Below the pieces are notes generated by a model. It made no database searches and was not told the DNA's origin. It saw only the letters and a program-made list of their open reading frames with translations. From Bacteroidia bacterium (GTDB lineage Bacteria > Bacteroidota > Bacteroidia > Bacteroidales > Prolixibacteraceae): a stretch of 54,212 nucleotides of DNA. Below, one piece after another: positions 1 through 8,019 of the stretch. The position numbers and the translations under genes were made by a program. Within the stretch, counting starts at the first letter, position 1. Each line of letters begins with the position of its first letter. The stretch lies in NCBI GenBank assembly GCA_025358395.1, contig JANYJT010000206.1, positions 1 to 54,212 of the forward strand. Reading direction: 5' to 3'.

Positions 1-2874
1 CTGCGATTTATGCATACGCCAGTCCCCCTTGATAAATTCAACTTCCCATGCCTGATTGTACTGCACATATTTTCCCTGGTTTCCGGCCAGCAGAAAGTTG
101 AAATCAAATCCTTTCCAGTTAAAACCGCTGGAAAAGGAATATGTGATGGGGGGATAGGTCAAACCTGGTATCGGGTGCTTGTCGAATGCGTTGATGGTTC
201 CGTCAACCTTATAATCCAGGAACTTGTAGTCTCCAACATAAAGCCTGGTAATATCTACCGGGGAGACATTGTTGTGTATGTCATCAACAGAGGTATAGTA
301 GCCAGATCCGGTAAGCTGAACACCGTTTAACTCAAGTCCAACAAGTCCATACTCTTGGTTCAGCCACCCGGTTATAGGTTTGCCGGCTTCTTTCATGAAA
401 TCAGGATAGCTAGCCGGGTCATCCTTGAAGATCACACGGTTTTCATTAAATCCAAAAATTGCTTTTGCAAAGAAATTGAAATCTTTTCCGAATTTCTTTT
501 TGAATTCAATATCAAGATCGATACCATGTTTTTTAACCTTACCAAGGTTAAGTTCCTTGATCGCGTTTCCGATGAGGAAGGTTGTACTCTTCGGGCTTAG
601 CAGCATTTGATCGCGGTATTCATCGTAAAGATCCACATTAATTGAAATCAAGTCTTTAAAAAGTCCTATCTCAAAACCGATGTCACGCTTGTGTGCCCTT
701 TCCCATTGTGCCATTGGATTAGACATCAGGTCTTCGTTAATGTAGCCGCGGTCATCCTTGTAAAAGGAGCTCTGGTAAAGCCACCGGCTTTTGGCGTAAT
801 CGCTGCCCACATATCCGTCCGAATAACGCACCTTAAGTTTGTTCATCCATGGAACAGCGTTTTTAAAGAATGGTTCTTCTGTAACTACCCATCCAACTGC
901 AGCAGAAGGGAAGAAGCCAAATCGGTTACCGGGTGCAAACCTTTCGGAACCGGTGTATCCAACATTTACCTCAACCATGTATTTTCTGCTGAAATCATAG
1001 GTTGCTCTTCCTACGAGGCCTTCATTGTAATAAGGGAATTCAGCACTGTTATTTTTCTGCTGACGGTTAAACAACCCCATAGCTGAAACATTGTGCTTGC
1101 CAAACGTATTGCCATAATTAATGGCAGCTTCATAATAATAATCCGTGCTGTAGCTGTTCAAACCACCTACGTTGATATCAAGAGGAGGATTATAATAATA
1201 TTCATTGGATTCAGCAGGGCTGTACTGGTACCAGGGATTAGATGCGGTACCAATTTTTGTGTAATCAAGAAGCCAGGTCTGGGTTGATGGATTGGCAGTG
1301 AGTTGTCTGTTGTTGTTGTTTGAACTAACAGAAACTTTGGCGTTGAGTTTAAGCCCCTTTAATAGAAAGCTGAGATCCTGGTTAAAGATAAGGTCGGTAA
1401 AAAGCCTTGAAGTTAAATCCTTATTAAATTGCCCCATATTCATGGTATTGTAAGGATTTCCTGTGTACTCGCCAAATGCGGCGGCATACCTCATCCCTGA
1501 AGCTCCAGGGTAATTTGGATCCGGAACCTGCTGCAGGACCCAATCAGGGAAGTATGCCGGGAACCTGGCACCGCTGGTTGAGAAGAAATCTCTCCACGGA
1601 CTGCTGTTCGGGTTGTTCTTCATGTTAAGGGAACCGCCTGCGTTCAGGGATAAAACTGTAGTTTTTGTGATATTAAAGTCGAGGTTTATCCTGTAATTGA
1701 AGAGATCATTGGAGTAACCCATATCATAAAAATTATCCTTTCTCTGTTTGAAGAAGCTGCCTTCATGCTGATAACCGAACGCAAGAAAGTATTTTGCAAA
1801 CTCAGTTCCTCCTGATACGTTCATATTGGCAGTCGAAATCGGTGCAAATTTGTTGGCATTTTGATCAAACCAGTTAACATCCGGGTACCTAAGTGCGTTT
1901 AGGGGAGAGGAAGGATTTTTATACTCCTGAAGCGACGTCTGTGGAATAAGCGATTGGAATTGCTGACCATTCATAAAAGCAACGTTCAGATTGCTTAACG
2001 TAGTATAGGAGTTAATATAGTCAGGAAGTCTTGTGGCAAGCTGGACACCGGTAGAAGCGCTGAAATCAAGTTTCGGTTTGCCGAGAGTCCCACGTTTTGT
2101 AGTTACAATAATTACACCATTTGCACCTCTTGCGCCAAAAACCGCTGTAGCAGATGCGTCTTTCAAAACTGAGATGGCGTTGATCTCATTCGGGTTTACC
2201 TGAGTGAAATCACGCTCAACACCATCCACCAGGACGAGAGGAGCGCTTCCATTCCAACTTGAAACCCCACGAACATAAATTTCAGCAGCATTGGCACCTG
2301 GTTCACCCTGTTGCTGGATGGTCAGGATACCTGAAAGCTTGCCTGCAATTGCATTTGAAACGTTGGTTGCCCCGGCTTGCATCAGGGTGGCATTGTTGAC
2401 CTGGGTAACGGCGCCTACCATGGTCTCTTTCTTTTGTGTACCATAACCGACAACCACGACCTCTTCGACGCCAATAGTTGTTTCAGCAAGTACTACCCTG
2501 AAATTGGTTGCATTGCCGATTGGCACTTCCTTGGCGATCATGCCGACAAAGCTTACAGTCAGGTTTTTTGCCCCAGCCGGAACGCTCAGAGTGAAATTTC
2601 CGTCCATGTCTGCGATCGTTCCAACTGTAGTGCCAGTCACAACAATCGTGGCACCTGGGACAGGAGCTCCCGTAATATCACTGACTTTGCCGGTGATTTT
2701 TTTCTGCTGTTCAGCAGGATTAATTGCATGACTGGGCAATGTTGCCGGCAAATCTCCCTCTGCTGCCAGAGAAGTCAATGCTGTCAACAAAACGACAGAA
2801 AGCAATTTGAACTTCAAAAGAATTTTAGTACAATAATCCAAATTGAAGCAGTCAAACTTTCGATTTTTTTTCAT
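1..2874 (-). CDS. susC: SusC/RagA-type TonB-dependent outer-membrane receptor (3' end cut by window edge)
   Basis: This is the first 958 residues of a SusC-family receptor, the outer-membrane beta-barrel that imports oligosaccharides or peptides with a SusD lipoprotein using TonB energy. Seen in sequence: ATG at 2874 followed by a basic, hydrophobic signal peptide; a carboxypeptidase-regulatory-like beta-sandwich at about residues 57-135 (starting KITGKVSD); the hallmark VVVVGYGTQKKE at about 139-150, which joins it to the plug domain; plug motifs LVDGVERDF and FGARGANGVIIVTTK; and a barrel motif APGNRFGFFPSAAVGW near residue 650. There is no N-terminal STN domain, so no direct sigma/anti-sigma signalling is predicted. 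The frame stays open to base 1. Family members usually have about 1000-1100 residues, so only the last strands are missing, and susD should lie just beyond the left edge. The substrate cannot be read from this sequence. Confidence 0.96.
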   Translation of the reverse strand, partial: MKKNRKFDCFNLDYCTKILLKFKLLSVVLLTALTSLAAEGDLPATLPSHAINPAEQQKKITGKVSDITGAPVPGATIVVTGTTVGTIADMDGNFTLSVPAGAKNLTVSFVGMIAKEVPIGNATNFRVVLAETTIGVEEVVVVGYGTQKKETMVGAVTQVNNATLMQAGATNVSNAIAGKLSGILTIQQQGEPGANAAEIYVRGVSSWNGSAPLVLVDGVERDFTQVNPNEINAISVLKDASATAVFGARGANGVIIVTTKRGTLGKPKLDFSASTGVQLATRLPDYINSYTTLSNLNVAFMNGQQFQSLIPQTSLQEYKNPSSPLNALRYPDVNWFDQNANKFAPISTANMNVSGGTEFAKYFLAFGYQHEGSFFKQRKDNFYDMGYSNDLFNYRINLDFNITKTTVLSLNAGGSLNMKNNPNSSPWRDFFSTSGARFPAYFPDWVLQQVPDPNYPGASGMRYAAAFGEYTGNPYNTMNMGQFNKDLTSRLFTDLIFNQDLSFLLKGLKLNAKVSVSSNNNNRQLTANPSTQTWLLDYTKIGTASNPWYQYSPAESNEYYYNPPLDINVGGLNSYSTDYYYEAAINYGNTFGKHNVSAMGLFNRQQKNNSAEFPYYNEGLVGRATYDFSRKYMVEVNVGYTGSERFAPGNRFGFFPSAAVGWVVTEEPFFKNAVPWMNKLKVRYSDGYVGSDYAKSRWLYQSSFYKDDRGYINEDLMSNPMAQWERAHKRDIGFEIGLFKDLISINVDLYDEYRDQMLLSPKSTTFLIGNAIKELNLGKVKKHGIDLDIEFKKKFGKDFNFFAKAIFGFNENRVIFKDDPASYPDFMKEAGKPITGWLNQEYGLVGLELNGVQLTGSGYYTSVDDIHNNVSPVDITRLYVGDYKFLDYKVDGTINAFDKHPIPGLTYPPITYSFSSGFNWKGFDFNFLLAGNQGKYVQYNQAWEVEFIKGDWRMHKSQ

Positions 2875-2959
2875 AGTCCGTTCTGTTTGAAATTTATTAT
2901 TTTGCCTTAATGATTTGCTTACTAATGAAGTAAGAAAATGCGCGATCAATTGACTTGGA

Positions 2960-2969
2960 CAATCGATTG
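2960..2969. promoter_or_regulatory. Perfect palindrome CAATCGATTG, candidate LacI-family operator upstream of susC
   Basis: A perfect 10-bp inverted repeat with a central CG lies about 85 bp upstream of the susC start. On the minus strand the context is TGCAATCGATTGTCC. LacI-family repressors typically bind dyads of the form TGNAANCGNTTNCA, and one arm here fits fully. A second short palindrome, TCAATTGA, sits at 2946-2953. Assigning it to LacI is an inference, because no regulator gene is present in the window. Confidence 0.35.
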
Positions 2970-3028
2970 CACAAACAATAGCTTAATAATGCGTCATGTC
3001 ATTAAATTTAAGTTTACATAAGTTTGGT

Positions 3029-3041
3029 GGTAATAATTACC
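3029..3041. promoter_or_regulatory. Odd-centred 13-bp dyad GGTAATAATTACC upstream of susC
   Basis: Two perfect 6-bp half-sites (GGTAAT/ATTACC) are arranged around a single central base, about 155 bp upstream of susC. It may be a regulator site, but it could arise by chance in AT-rich DNA. Confidence 0.2.
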
Positions 3042-3396
3042 GCAAAATCCATTTTTTTTCCGCAATGAAAGTAATGATTTAATTACTAAATCCATTAAAG
3101 AAATATAAAATTATTGTTGAATTTTAACAGTAATTAACAAATCAACTCAACATCAGTAGGTTATTCACGTATTTGTCCCATAATTCTAATTCGGTACAAA
3201 TAAGTATAGAAGGGTGTTTCAGCTAATTTTTCAAATACATATTTGCTCAAAATGCAGTCAAATTGAATTGAAACATCAATATGACTATCACGCGTTTGCC
3301 TATTTCGAATGGAGGGAAATTCAATAAAATGAACTAACTTGCAAAAATTATTACCTCCCGGGTTGTCGATCCGGTAAAAATTTAATTTCACAAACT

Positions 3397-3570
3397 ATGG
3401 CATCAAACAATATGTACGATAAGAAACCAAATTCATTCGTTTCTCCCGATCTTTCCAAATTACAGGCTGTGGTTATTGACATCAAAACTATTTTGTACAT
3501 TGCTCTTGATGCCGATCCCAAGTTGGCAAAGAGTGCTTATCTAGCCAGAGTGGGAATGAAAAAGCTTTAA
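3397..3570 (+). CDS. Orphan 57-aa protein of unknown function
   Basis: ATG at 3397 opens a 57-codon frame ending with TAA at 3568-3570. The product starts MASNNMYDKKP, has no signal peptide or membrane segment, and its second half is amphipathic and helical (about residues 18-52, for example LQAVVIDIKTILYIALD), ending with three lysines near the C-terminus. I do not recognise the family. Support for it being real comes from the clean frame, a sensible composition and a strong hairpin starting four bases after the stop. Small helical proteins of this size are common beside Bacteroidota operons. It has no co-directional neighbour: susC lies divergently upstream and the Hpt gene converges on it. 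Confidence 0.5.
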   Translation: MASNNMYDKKPNSFVSPDLSKLQAVVIDIKTILYIALDADPKLAKSAYLARVGMKKL

Positions 3571-3573
3571 AAA

Positions 3574-3605
3574 AAACGGTACTGGTTTTAAGGTCAGTAC
3601 CGTTT
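3574..3605. terminator. 11-bp perfect stem-loop between convergent genes
   Basis: The arms AAACGGTACTG (3574-3584) and CAGTACCGTTT (3595-3605) are perfectly complementary with a 10-base loop. On the plus strand a T-rich stretch follows (GTTCATTTTATTTTT), and on the minus strand a run of T follows the stem. It sits between the stop of the 57-aa ORF and the stop of the Hpt gene, so it is probably a bidirectional intrinsic terminator. Confidence 0.75.
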
Positions 3606-3612
3606 GTTCATT

Positions 3613-3954
3613 TTATTTTTGAAGATATTCTTTCAGGTCTGTATTCAGTTCGTAGACTAATTTCTTTAATCTTACAAAGAGGTCAGGGATGGGTTCTATG
3701 GAATTTTGTTTGGCCAATTCTTCGATTTTTCTGCATAGTTCATAAGGTGCCGGTGCCATAAAGTTGCCGATCACACTTTTCAAACTGTGCGCATTGAAAG
3801 AAAGTTGTTTATAGTCGCCTTCTGAAATATTTTTTTCAAGCACTTCCAACCGGCCTTCGAACTCATTAAAGAAAATTTCAATTACATCCACAATGGTATC
3901 CCGGTCGTAATATTGAAAATTCTCATTGAACTGATCCCAATCAATTATTGCCAT
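3613..3954 (-). CDS. Hpt-domain histidine phosphotransfer protein
   Basis: This 113-aa protein is a single histidine-phosphotransfer domain, a four-helix bundle that relays phosphate between the receiver of a hybrid kinase and the receiver of a response regulator in the cytoplasm. The phosphoacceptor motif AHSLKS is present with His56, followed by the usual glycine (IGNF). It has no kinase or receiver domain of its own. It begins 10 bases after the UDP-glucuronate decarboxylase gene and is the last gene of the ugd-uxs-hpt set, so it is probably co-transcribed with nucleotide-sugar enzymes, which is unusual. Its natural partners would be the two hybrid kinases at 39462-45598 and the response regulator at 50157-50543. 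That pairing is inferred from proximity. Confidence 0.9.
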   Translation of the reverse strand: MAIIDWDQFNENFQYYDRDTIVDVIEIFFNEFEGRLEVLEKNISEGDYKQLSFNAHSLKSVIGNFMAPAPYELCRKIEELAKQNSIEPIPDLFVRLKKLVYELNTDLKEYLQK

Positions 3955-3964
3955 ATTTTAAGCC

Positions 3965-4903
3965 TTAGATTGTTGCGGCAAAATAATCAATTGTTTTGAT
4001 CAAACCCTCTTTTAATTGAATTTTTGGTTCCCAATCAAGCATTTTTTTTGCCAAATCAATGTTTGGTTGACGTTGCATCGGGTCATCGGAGGGCAGAGGC
4101 ATCCTGACGATTTTTGATTTCGAATTGGTAAGTTTGATCACTTGCTCAGCTAACTGCATAATAGTGAATTCATTGGGGTTTCCAATATTGACCGGACCGG
4201 TAAAGCTTTCAGGCGAGGACATCATTCTGATCATCCCTTCCACAAGGTCATCTACATATTGGAAACTTCTGGTTTGCTGGCCGTCACCATAGATCGTGAT
4301 ATCCTTATTTTGCAACGCCTGCACAATAAAATTAGAAACAACCCTGCCATCATTCGGATGCATCCTTGGGCCATAAGTATTGAAAATCCTGATGATCTTG
4401 ATCCGTACATTGTTTTGATTGTGGTAATTGACGAACAAAGTTTCTGCCGACCTCTTCCCTTCATCGTAGCAGGAACGTTCACCGATGGGATTTACATGTC
4501 CCCAATAGCTTTCAGTTTGGGGATGCACCTTTGGATCACCATATACCTCGCTGGTTGAAGCCTGAAGGATTGTTGCCTTGACCCGTTTGGCCAAACCGAG
4601 CATGTTAATAGCGCCCATCACCGAGGTTTTCATTGTCTTGATGGCATTGTACTGATAGTGAACAGGCGATGCCGGACAAGCCAGGTTAAATATTTCATCC
4701 ACTTCAATATAAAACGGATTCGTTACATCGTGTCTGATCAACTCAAAAAAAGGGTTTGAGAGCAGGTGGACGATATTTTGCTTCTGACCAGTGAAATAGT
4801 TATCCAAACAGACAACGTCATTGCCTTCGTTGAGCAATCTTTCGCAAAGGTGGGATCCGACAAATCCTGCGCCACCTGTGACCAGTACCTTTTTCTTGAT
4901 CAT
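3965..4903 (-). CDS. uxs: UDP-glucuronate decarboxylase (UDP-xylose synthase)
   Basis: This 312-aa cytoplasmic short-chain dehydrogenase/reductase converts UDP-glucuronate to UDP-xylose and CO2 through an NAD-bound 4-keto intermediate. The Rossmann motif [11 protein letters not shown] is at residues 9-19. The family-specific [11 protein letters not shown] is at 74-84, the catalytic Ser/Thr is in STSEVYGD near 116-123, and the catalytic YxxxK is Tyr146/Lys150 inside RSCYDEGKR. The substrate-loop motif RSFQYVDDL follows. The size matches bacterial UXS. It lies 70 bases downstream of the UDP-glucose dehydrogenase gene that makes its substrate, so the pair supplies UDP-GlcA and UDP-Xyl to the polysaccharide locus. 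A related dTDP-glucose dehydratase is less likely because of the CPASP signature. Confidence 0.94.
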   Translation of the reverse strand: MIKKKVLVTGGAGFVGSHLCERLLNEGNDVVCLDNYFTGQKQNIVHLLSNPFFELIRHDVTNPFYIEVDEIFNLACPASPVHYQYNAIKTMKTSVMGAINMLGLAKRVKATILQASTSEVYGDPKVHPQTESYWGHVNPIGERSCYDEGKRSAETLFVNYHNQNNVRIKIIRIFNTYGPRMHPNDGRVVSNFIVQALQNKDITIYGDGQQTRSFQYVDDLVEGMIRMMSSPESFTGPVNIGNPNEFTIMQLAEQVIKLTNSKSKIVRMPLPSDDPMQRQPNIDLAKKMLDWEPKIQLKEGLIKTIDYFAATI

Positions 4904-4973
4904 AATTTAGTCTTAAAGAACCAAACAACCAGATCAATATTTATATCTGATTGTTTGGTATATAGTTAATTAA

Positions 4974-6299
4974 TTATTTTGTTGTATCAACCCCGATGCA
5001 GAAATAATCAAATCCCTGACGTTTCATTTCTGCCATTTCATAGATATTTCTACCATCGAAAATAACTGGTTTGTTCAATAGCTTCTTAACAATTTTAAAA
5101 TTGGGGAATTTGAACTCAGGCCATTCAGTGACAAGTAGCAGACAGTCGGCATCAATCAAAGCTTCATACTGATCTTCTGAATAGGTAATTGTATCTCCAA
5201 GCTGATGGGTTGCCTCCTTCATCGCAATTGGATCGTACGCTTTCACTTTTGCCCCGGCTTCCAGGAGCTTTTTGATGATGACAACCGAAGGAGCTTCACG
5301 CATATCATCGGTTTGTGGTTTAAAGGACAATCCCCATACGGCAATGGTTTTGTCCTGCAAATCTCCTCCGAAATATTTGTGAACTTTTTGGTACAGAACG
5401 GATTTTTGAGCCTGATTGACTGCTTCAACGGCCTTTAATACCTGCAAATCATAATTGAAATCTTCTCCTGTGTGAATCAATGCTTTCACATCCTTTGGGA
5501 AGCAGGATCCGCCATATCCAATCCCGGGATAGATAAACTTGTTGCCAATACGGGAGTCTGATCCGATCCCTCTCCGAACCATGTTGATGTCTGCTCCGAC
5601 GATTTCACAAAGATTCGCAATATCATTCATAAAGCTGATCTTGGTGGCCAGCATGGCGTTGGCAGCATATTTGGTCATTTCGGCGGAGGTAATATCCATG
5701 AAAATAATCGGATGCCCATTAAGTGTAAATGGTTTGTAAAGACTTTTCATCAACTCTTCTGCCCTTGGTGAATCCAGTCCTACTACTATTCTATCGGGCT
5801 TAAGGAAGTCGTCGATAGCAGCTCCTTCTTTGAGGAATTCAGGGTTCGATGCAACATCAAACGAAATAGCAACACTGCGTTTGTTAAGCTCTTCCTGAAG
5901 TGCTTTTCTCACCTTTTGTGCAGTACCTACCGGGACTGTACTCTTCGTCACAATTAGTAAATAATCTTTCATATTTCGACCGCAGTCTCTTGCAACGCTT
6001 AGAACATACTGCAAATCAGCACTTCCATCTTTGTCGGGAGGCGTGCCAACTGCCGTAAATAAGACTTCGCAATCTTCCAGTGCCTCAGCGAGAGAGGTTG
6101 TAAACTTTAAACGTCCCTTTTTCATGTTCCTGAGCAACATCTCTTCCAACCCGGGTTCATAAATTGGAACAATCCCATTGTTTAAATTGTCAATTTTCTT
6201 TTGATCAATGTCCACGCACGTGACCTCAATACCAACTTCAGAAAAACAAGTGCCTGTTACCAGGCCAACATAACCGCTTCCAACAATTGCAACTTTCAT
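4974..6299 (-). CDS. ugd: UDP-glucose 6-dehydrogenase
   Basis: This 441-aa cytoplasmic enzyme oxidises UDP-glucose to UDP-glucuronate with two NAD+. The N-terminal NAD-binding motif [17 protein letters not shown] spans residues 7-23. The catalytic cysteine is Cys266 in [10 protein letters not shown], the central-helix lysine is within [11 protein letters not shown], and the C-terminal UDP-binding domain includes [12 protein letters not shown] and ends near residue 435. The length is normal for the family and all key residues are present. It is the first gene of the minus-strand set ugd-uxs-hpt and is divergent from the flippase/NRPS1 operon across 254 bases. Confidence 0.96.
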   Translation of the reverse strand: MKVAIVGSGYVGLVTGTCFSEVGIEVTCVDIDQKKIDNLNNGIVPIYEPGLEEMLLRNMKKGRLKFTTSLAEALEDCEVLFTAVGTPPDKDGSADLQYVLSVARDCGRNMKDYLLIVTKSTVPVGTAQKVRKALQEELNKRSVAISFDVASNPEFLKEGAAIDDFLKPDRIVVGLDSPRAEELMKSLYKPFTLNGHPIIFMDITSAEMTKYAANAMLATKISFMNDIANLCEIVGADINMVRRGIGSDSRIGNKFIYPGIGYGGSCFPKDVKALIHTGEDFNYDLQVLKAVEAVNQAQKSVLYQKVHKYFGGDLQDKTIAVWGLSFKPQTDDMREAPSVVIIKKLLEAGAKVKAYDPIAMKEATHQLGDTITYSEDQYEALIDADCLLLVTEWPEFKFPNFKIVKKLLNKPVIFDGRNIYEMAEMKRQGFDYFCIGVDTTK

Positions 6300-6494
6300 T
6301 ATTTTATAGATTTGAAATTAAATATTCATTTAGATGCTGTTTCAGTTTAAAATCCCGAAAATACCCAATAAAAATAAGTAAACAAGATGAATATTTCTAA
6401 GGTGAAATTAACATTATTTCAAAGGCAAATAGTTTGTTTCTCATCTGTCTAATGTAAATCAATCAACAAATACTAATTTAGCCCATCTATCTCT

Positions 6495-6523
6495 TTTGTT
6501 CAGGAATCCGAGGAGTATAATTG
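6495..6523 (+). promoter_or_regulatory. Candidate Bacteroidota-type promoter for the flippase-NRPS1 operon
   Basis: TTTG at 6495-6498 is followed after 17 bases by TATAATTG at 6516-6523. The Bacteroidota sigma-ABfr consensus is TTTG, about 19 bases, then TAnnTTTG. The -7 element here matches at all fixed positions but one, and the spacer is slightly short. It would start transcription near 6530, about 25 bases before the flippase start. Confidence 0.45.
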
Positions 6524-6553
6524 AGCTTATATTCTTCTCAATAATTGTTTTGA

Positions 6554-7933
6554 TTGAAGACATTAATTAATAGATTAGTTCACGAGGACAACTTCCTATC
6601 ATTGTTTGGCAATCTGACGATTGCTTTTTTTGGTTTCTCAGGATTCGCATTGCTGGCAAGAAGCTTTCCAATGGAGGAATTTGGGAAATGGGTTTTGTTC
6701 ATTTCTTCTTTTGCCTTTATTGAGATGTTCAGACTTGGTATAACTAATACCGCAATTGTCAGATTTATTTCCGGTGTCGACAGTGAAGAGCGGATTAAAC
6801 TATTAGGATCAAATGCGCTGATTGGCTTATTAGCCTCCATCTTATTCGGAATAATTCTTCTGGTAAATTATTACCTTTTTTCAAATGCCATAAGCAAGGC
6901 AGGATATGCACTATTTTTTATGTGGTATCCAATATTGGCGCTTGTCAATCTTCCCATGAATACAGCCGTCGTTATGATGCAGGCAGATCAGACATTCGGT
7001 AAAATTTTATTGATACGGATCATGGAAAGCGGCAGCTTCTTTCTGGTTTTGATTATCAATTCTTTATTCCTGAATATGACTCTTGTTCAGGTTGTCTGGG
7101 CCCTGATCATCATCAATTTTTTTACATCATTATTTTGCATCCTGAAAGGTTGGGATGGAATGAGATACATTCTAAAAGCAACAAAACAATCAAATTTGAC
7201 CTTACTTCACTTCGGAAAATATACGACTTTCACCATTGTGGGGACCAATTTGCTTAGAAGTTCGGATGCTTTTATTATAAGCCTTAGCCCACTTGGAACC
7301 GCTGCAGTTGCTTTGTACAGTATTCCTATGAAGCTTACTGAATTGCAACAAATACCCTTAAGAAGTTTTGTGGCAACAGCCTTTCCTAAAATGTCTAAAG
7401 CAAGCATTAATGGTAATGTTCAGGAGGTAAAGAAGATTTTCTATACTTACTCAGGGGCAATCAGCTATTTGTTCATCTTTGCTAGCATCTTTGTATTTAT
7501 TTTTGCAGATGTCTTTGTTTTAGTTCTGGGAGGGAGACAATATCTGGGAAATGACCCTCTAACCGGATTCAATGCCACCACCATTGTTAGGATTTTTTCA
7601 CTGTATGGATTATTGGTGCCAATCGACCGATTGACTGGAATTTGCCTTGACAGCATAAATAGACCTGACAAGAATTTCATCAAAGTTCTCTGGATGGTGA
7701 TTGCGAATATTATCGGTGATCTTATTGCAGTTTTTGTCTTCGAATCTCTGGCTATGGTGGCTGTTGCTTCCATATTTTTTACAATAATCGGAGTTTGGAT
7801 AGGATTTCGTTTTTTGAACAGAGAATTACATCTGGACTTTATTCAGATTCATTACAATGGAATATCATTCTATAAGTCAATTATTGGTTTCATAAAAAGC
7901 CAGGATAAAAGACCCGACTTGTTCGGCAAATAA
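6554..7933 (+). CDS. Wzx-type polysaccharide flippase, copy 1
   Basis: This is a 459-aa integral membrane protein of the MOP superfamily, which flips lipid-linked oligosaccharide repeats across the inner membrane. It is hydrophobic throughout, with about 12 or more predicted transmembrane helices; the first spans about residues 18-36 and starts NLTIAFFGFSGFALLAR. The start is taken as TTG at 6554, directly after an in-frame TGA, because there is no upstream ATG and the N-terminus (HEDNFLSLFGN) lines up with that of its paralogue at 38081-39439 (REDNFLSLAGN). The two proteins are similar along their whole length, with shared segments such as FGKYT and ALYSIPMK. It is followed 86 bases later by NRPS1, so this copy may serve an NRPS-linked product instead of, or as well as, the EPS repeat; that is an inference. 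Confidence 0.9.
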   Translation: MKTLINRLVHEDNFLSLFGNLTIAFFGFSGFALLARSFPMEEFGKWVLFISSFAFIEMFRLGITNTAIVRFISGVDSEERIKLLGSNALIGLLASILFGIILLVNYYLFSNAISKAGYALFFMWYPILALVNLPMNTAVVMMQADQTFGKILLIRIMESGSFFLVLIINSLFLNMTLVQVVWALIIINFFTSLFCILKGWDGMRYILKATKQSNLTLLHFGKYTTFTIVGTNLLRSSDAFIISLSPLGTAAVALYSIPMKLTELQQIPLRSFVATAFPKMSKASINGNVQEVKKIFYTYSGAISYLFIFASIFVFIFADVFVLVLGGRQYLGNDPLTGFNATTIVRIFSLYGLLVPIDRLTGICLDSINRPDKNFIKVLWMVIANIIGDLIAVFVFESLAMVAVASIFFTIIGVWIGFRFLNRELHLDFIQIHYNGISFYKSIIGFIKSQDKRPDLFGK

Positions 7934-8019
7934 AGCAAACAATTTTTCTTGTCTTTCGTTAAAGAATATTATTGAAGAAAAGGTAGATCGTTTCTGCTTG
8001 AAGTTGAATCCCTTTTTTT

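Larger units (their letters stand above)
2875..3396. promoter_or_regulatory. 522-bp AT-rich control region between susC (minus) and a small plus-strand ORF
   Basis: No convincing gene lies here. A 76-codon minus-strand frame at 3161-3391 has no recognisable features. Two DNA dyads fall in the susC-proximal part (listed separately). Read on the minus strand there is also a TTTG near 3047, followed about 19 bases later by TTATGTAA, a poor match to the Bacteroidota TTTG/TAnnTTTG promoter. The region most likely holds the susC promoter and the promoter of the 57-aa ORF. Confidence 0.45.

Noticed and set aside
2377..2910. 177-codon plus-strand open frame opposite the susC N-terminus
   Set aside because: It is antisense to a well-supported SusC reading frame (signal peptide, CarboxypepD-reg-like and plug motifs), is Cys/His/Ser-rich without any domain, and is best explained as a shadow frame.
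3161..3391. 76-codon minus-strand frame upstream of susC
   Set aside because: It lies in AT-rich regulatory DNA, has no recognisable fold, signal or partner, and ends only a few bases from the start of the better supported 57-aa ORF on the other strand.
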